DNA from: Gemmatimonadota bacterium
GTDB taxonomy: Bacteria > Gemmatimonadota > Gemmatimonadetes > Longimicrobiales > Gaopeijiaceae
Reading direction: 5' to 3'
Assembly: GCA_002724575.1 (NCBI GenBank)
Contig: PBPC01000031.1
Span: 31,636 to 95,635 of the forward strand
Length of the DNA stretch: 64,000 bases
The notes under the pieces: generated by a model
The model's input: only the letters and a program-made list of their open reading frames with translations
Databases searched by the model: none
Told to the model about the DNA's origin: nothing
Program-made: the position numbers and the translations under genes
Shown: positions 61,918 through 64,000 of the stretch, piece after piece
Position numbering within the stretch: position 1 is the first letter of the stretch
Layout: each line of letters opens with the position of its first letter

Positions 61918-63843
61918 ATGCCGCAAAAAACGTTTCTCTACAGCCGAGCAGTGCTCCTTAAGATTTCGGGCTGGTCAGCGATAGTCGTTTTGTTTTCCTG
62001 CGGGTCACCACCCCAATCGATTCCGGGTCCAGCAGTCCCAGAACAGCACCCTATTGAAGCCCTCACTCAGGAGGTTGAAGAGGCACCACCCACCACTGAG
62101 TTGGCTCCCGTTGGTCCCGCATTAATAGCGCAGACTGAAGACGAAGCATGGGTAGAACGCACGCTGACTGGTTTGACGCTTCGACAAAAAGTTGGGCAGT
62201 TGATCATGCCTTGGGTACTTGGAGATTTCGCGCCTGAAGGCTCTCCGAGTCATGATCGGATTCTCGAGTATATCGAAGACCAGGGGATTGGTGGTGTGAT
62301 CATGTCGGTTGGGTCGCCCACTGAAGTTGCAGCTAAACTCAACGATTTTCAGGCGCACTCCGACGTTCCACTTTTGGTGGCAGCGGACTTGGAGACTGGA
62401 GCTGGGTTCCGAATGCGAGGAGCCGTCCAGATGCCTGGGACTATTGAATTGGGTGGAGCTACAGACTTTCCTTCACTTATGGCCGTTGGAGCAACGGCTG
62501 ATCCCCAACTTGCCTATGAGATGGGTCGCATTACTGCACTTGAGGCGCGGGGAGTAGGAATTCATATCCCGTTTGCGCCAGTCCTGGATGTGAACAACAA
62601 TCCGGATAATCCGATTATCAACGTGCGTTCCTTTGGGGAGACCCCAGAGGATGTTGCGGACTTGGGCGCTGCGTTCGTGCGCGGTGTCCAGGAACACGGA
62701 GCGATTGCAACAGGAAAACATTTCCCGGGGCACGGGGACACCGAAACAGATTCACATCTGGGGTTACCTGTCATTCCTCATTCGCGTGCTCGTATGGATA
62801 GCGTAGAGATCTTCCCATTCCGGCGTGCGATAGAAGCTGGCATGGGGGCTGTTATGACAGCTCATATATCTGTGCCGTCGTTAGATGAAGGAGTTGGTGA
62901 TCCAGCTACCCTCTCGTCTGCGGTGCTCACCGATCTTTTGCGGGATGAGATGGAATTCGATGGGCTGTTGTTTACTGATGCGATGGACATGAGTGCCATA
63001 TCACGTGGATTTGGTGCGGAAGAGGCATCTGTGAGAGCGATCGAGGCAGGCGCTGACGTCATTCTTATGCCTCCGTCAGTAGAGAGGGCAGTGGAGGGTA
63101 TCGCGGCCGCAGTTGAATCTGGGCGCATTGATGCTAGCCGGATTGACGCATCTGTTCGCCGAATCTTAGAGACCAAGAAACAGATGGGCTTGGATAGGGA
63201 CCGCGCAGTGGAGATCGACCAGATCGGTCAGGTGGTTGGTATTCCAGCTCATACCCAGGTTGCTGCTGAGATTGCGGAACGCTCAATCACGCTTCTACAT
63301 AATGGCGGCAACCTCTTACCTCTCCTAGGTACGCGCTCGGCTCAGGTCATGTCCGTATCTTTTCGCAGAACCTCGGATGTACTTGCCGGACGCTACTTCA
63401 ATACAAGACTGAGGCAGACGTATCCTCGACTTACTACAGCCGATTTAGATGCTGATTCAGGGCCCGCGCTCTATCAGGATCTTCTAAGAAGGGCACGCCA
63501 GCAGGCACTTGTAATCTTGAGTACCTATGTAACGGCAGTTTCTTATTCAGGGTCACTTGCATTACCCGAAGAGGTTGTCGACTTCGCAGGTCAGCTCACT
63601 GAAATCGGTGTCCCGCACATCGTCATTTCATTTGGGAGTCCGTACCTCATTACCGAACTCCCTGACGTCCGAGCGTACATGCTAGCCTGGAGTGGTTCAG
63701 AGGTTAGCCAAACGGCTGCTGCCCAAGCTCTTTTCGGTGACATTGAGATCTCTGGACGGGTGCCCACACGAATTCCACCTCTCTATGAGATAGGGGACGG
63801 AATTATGATCCCAAAGAAGCTGACTGGGAATGATCGAGACTAG
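61918..63843 (+). CDS. nagZ: GH3 family beta-N-acetylglucosaminidase (NagZ-like) lipoprotein
   Basis: A 641-residue exported glycoside hydrolase family 3 enzyme. A lipobox-like LFSC (about residue 28) follows the hydrophobic signal. The catalytic domain (about 75-410) shows TLRQKVGQLIMPW, VPLLVAADLETG, FAPVLDVNNNP, the NagZ motif KHFPGHGDTETDSHLGLP carrying the acid/base His, and LLFTDAMDMSAI with the nucleophile Asp. A second alpha/beta-sandwich domain makes it longer than the roughly 340-residue Gram-negative cytoplasmic NagZ and like the Bacillus-type enzyme. It releases GlcNAc from wall fragments. A second paralogue starts inside its stop. Confidence 0.93.
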   Translation: MPQKTFLYSRAVLLKISGWSAIVVLFSCGSPPQSIPGPAVPEQHPIEALTQEVEEAPPTTELAPVGPALIAQTEDEAWVERTLTGLTLRQKVGQLIMPWVLGDFAPEGSPSHDRILEYIEDQGIGGVIMSVGSPTEVAAKLNDFQAHSDVPLLVAADLETGAGFRMRGAVQMPGTIELGGATDFPSLMAVGATADPQLAYEMGRITALEARGVGIHIPFAPVLDVNNNPDNPIINVRSFGETPEDVADLGAAFVRGVQEHGAIATGKHFPGHGDTETDSHLGLPVIPHSRARMDSVEIFPFRRAIEAGMGAVMTAHISVPSLDEGVGDPATLSSAVLTDLLRDEMEFDGLLFTDAMDMSAISRGFGAEEASVRAIEAGADVILMPPSVERAVEGIAAAVESGRIDASRIDASVRRILETKKQMGLDRDRAVEIDQIGQVVGIPAHTQVAAEIAERSITLLHNGGNLLPLLGTRSAQVMSVSFRRTSDVLAGRYFNTRLRQTYPRLTTADLDADSGPALYQDLLRRARQQALVILSTYVTAVSYSGSLALPEEVVDFAGQLTEIGVPHIVISFGSPYLITELPDVRAYMLAWSGSEVSQTAAAQALFGDIEISGRVPTRIPPLYEIGDGIMIPKKLTGNDRD

Positions 63844-64000
63844 GACTTTCGGTAAAGGTCGCTTATTGGCTGCGCTCGTTCTTGTCCTGGTATTCATAGG
63901 CTGCGGACCTAACAGCGTCGCTAGCCCCGTGCCATTTCAGGCTATAGGCGCTCTCGACGCTACTGCCCGTCAGTGGGTTGAGGAAACTGTTCGCGATCTC
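63830..64000 (+). CDS. Second NagZ-like GH3 lipoprotein (partial, 3' end outside window)
   Basis: ATG 63830 opens a frame that overlaps the nagZ stop by 14 bases and runs off the right edge. The 57 visible residues form a lipoprotein signal (hydrophobic stretch ending FIGC) and a segment ARQWVEETVRDL that lines up with EAWVERTLTGL, the residues just before TLRQKVGQ in the nagZ gene. So it is probably a tandem GH3 paralogue. Only the start is available, so the family call is moderate. Confidence 0.65.
   Translation, partial: MIETRTFGKGRLLAALVLVLVFIGCGPNSVASPVPFQAIGALDATARQWVEETVRDL

Overview
The window reads as chromosomal DNA of a free-living, Gram-negative, probably aerobic bacterium. GC content is near 50% by eye and coding is dense on both strands. 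The gene content, several protein signatures (actinobacterial-type succinate dehydrogenase, many secreted amide hydrolases, quinoproteins, TamA/TamB) and the order yebC-ruvCAB-queA-tgt-yajC-def-fmt-rsmB suggest Gemmatimonadota, possibly a marine lineage. That placement is inference from remembered family resemblance, not from a marker search. I see no tRNA, rRNA, CRISPR array, insertion sequence or prophage.

Layout. (1) 1-3.2 kb: succinate dehydrogenase operon (membrane anchor cut by the left edge, sdhA, sdhB). (2) 3.2-12.6 kb: a secreted M28 glutamate-carboxypeptidase-like protease on the minus strand, glutamine synthetase, a TPP riboswitch with thiC, and a threonine-degradation operon (threonine dehydrogenase, 2-amino-3-ketobutyrate CoA ligase) coupled to a cyclase-family lipoprotein. 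(3) 12.6-30 kb: an accessory, secretion-heavy block with two quinoproteins, an S9 peptidase, two copies of an [M20 amidohydrolase + amidase] module flanking a Tat-exported histone-deacetylase-like amidohydrolase, an uncharacterised beta-barrel-like protein and a ThuA-domain protein. (4) 30-56.6 kb: a long co-directional housekeeping run: yebC, ruvC, ruvA, a 48-codon ORF, ruvB, queA, tgt, yajC, def, fmt, thiE, thiS, thiG, rsmB, a kinase-less PASTA protein, a TlpA-like thioredoxin, a YbbR protein, tsaD, lgt, a metallophosphoesterase, a 62-aa membrane protein, tamA, tamB, htpX, uvrA. (5) 56.6-64 kb: a coupled D-amino-acid aminotransferase / secreted asparaginase / MBL-lipoprotein operon, a pair of tiny two-helix membrane proteins behind a structured leader, and a peptidoglycan-salvage locus: divergent namZ and nagZ, plus the start of a second nagZ-like lipoprotein at the right edge.

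How it fits together. Many junctions are translationally coupled (ATGA, GTGA, TTGA or TGATG), so the housekeeping run is probably a few long operons. The accessory genes nearly all carry Sec, Tat or lipoprotein signals and hydrolyse amides, peptides, amino sugars or oxidise small molecules. This points to a scavenging life on peptides, amino acids and wall fragments. Lgt for lipoproteins and TamA/TamB for outer-membrane assembly lie in the same window.

Most promising unexplained item: the tandem 71-aa and 74-aa two-helix paralogues at 59.8-60.3 kb, each with a near-perfect Shine-Dalgarno, preceded by a leader bracketed by an 11-bp long-range inverted repeat and followed by a 19-bp perfect stem-loop.
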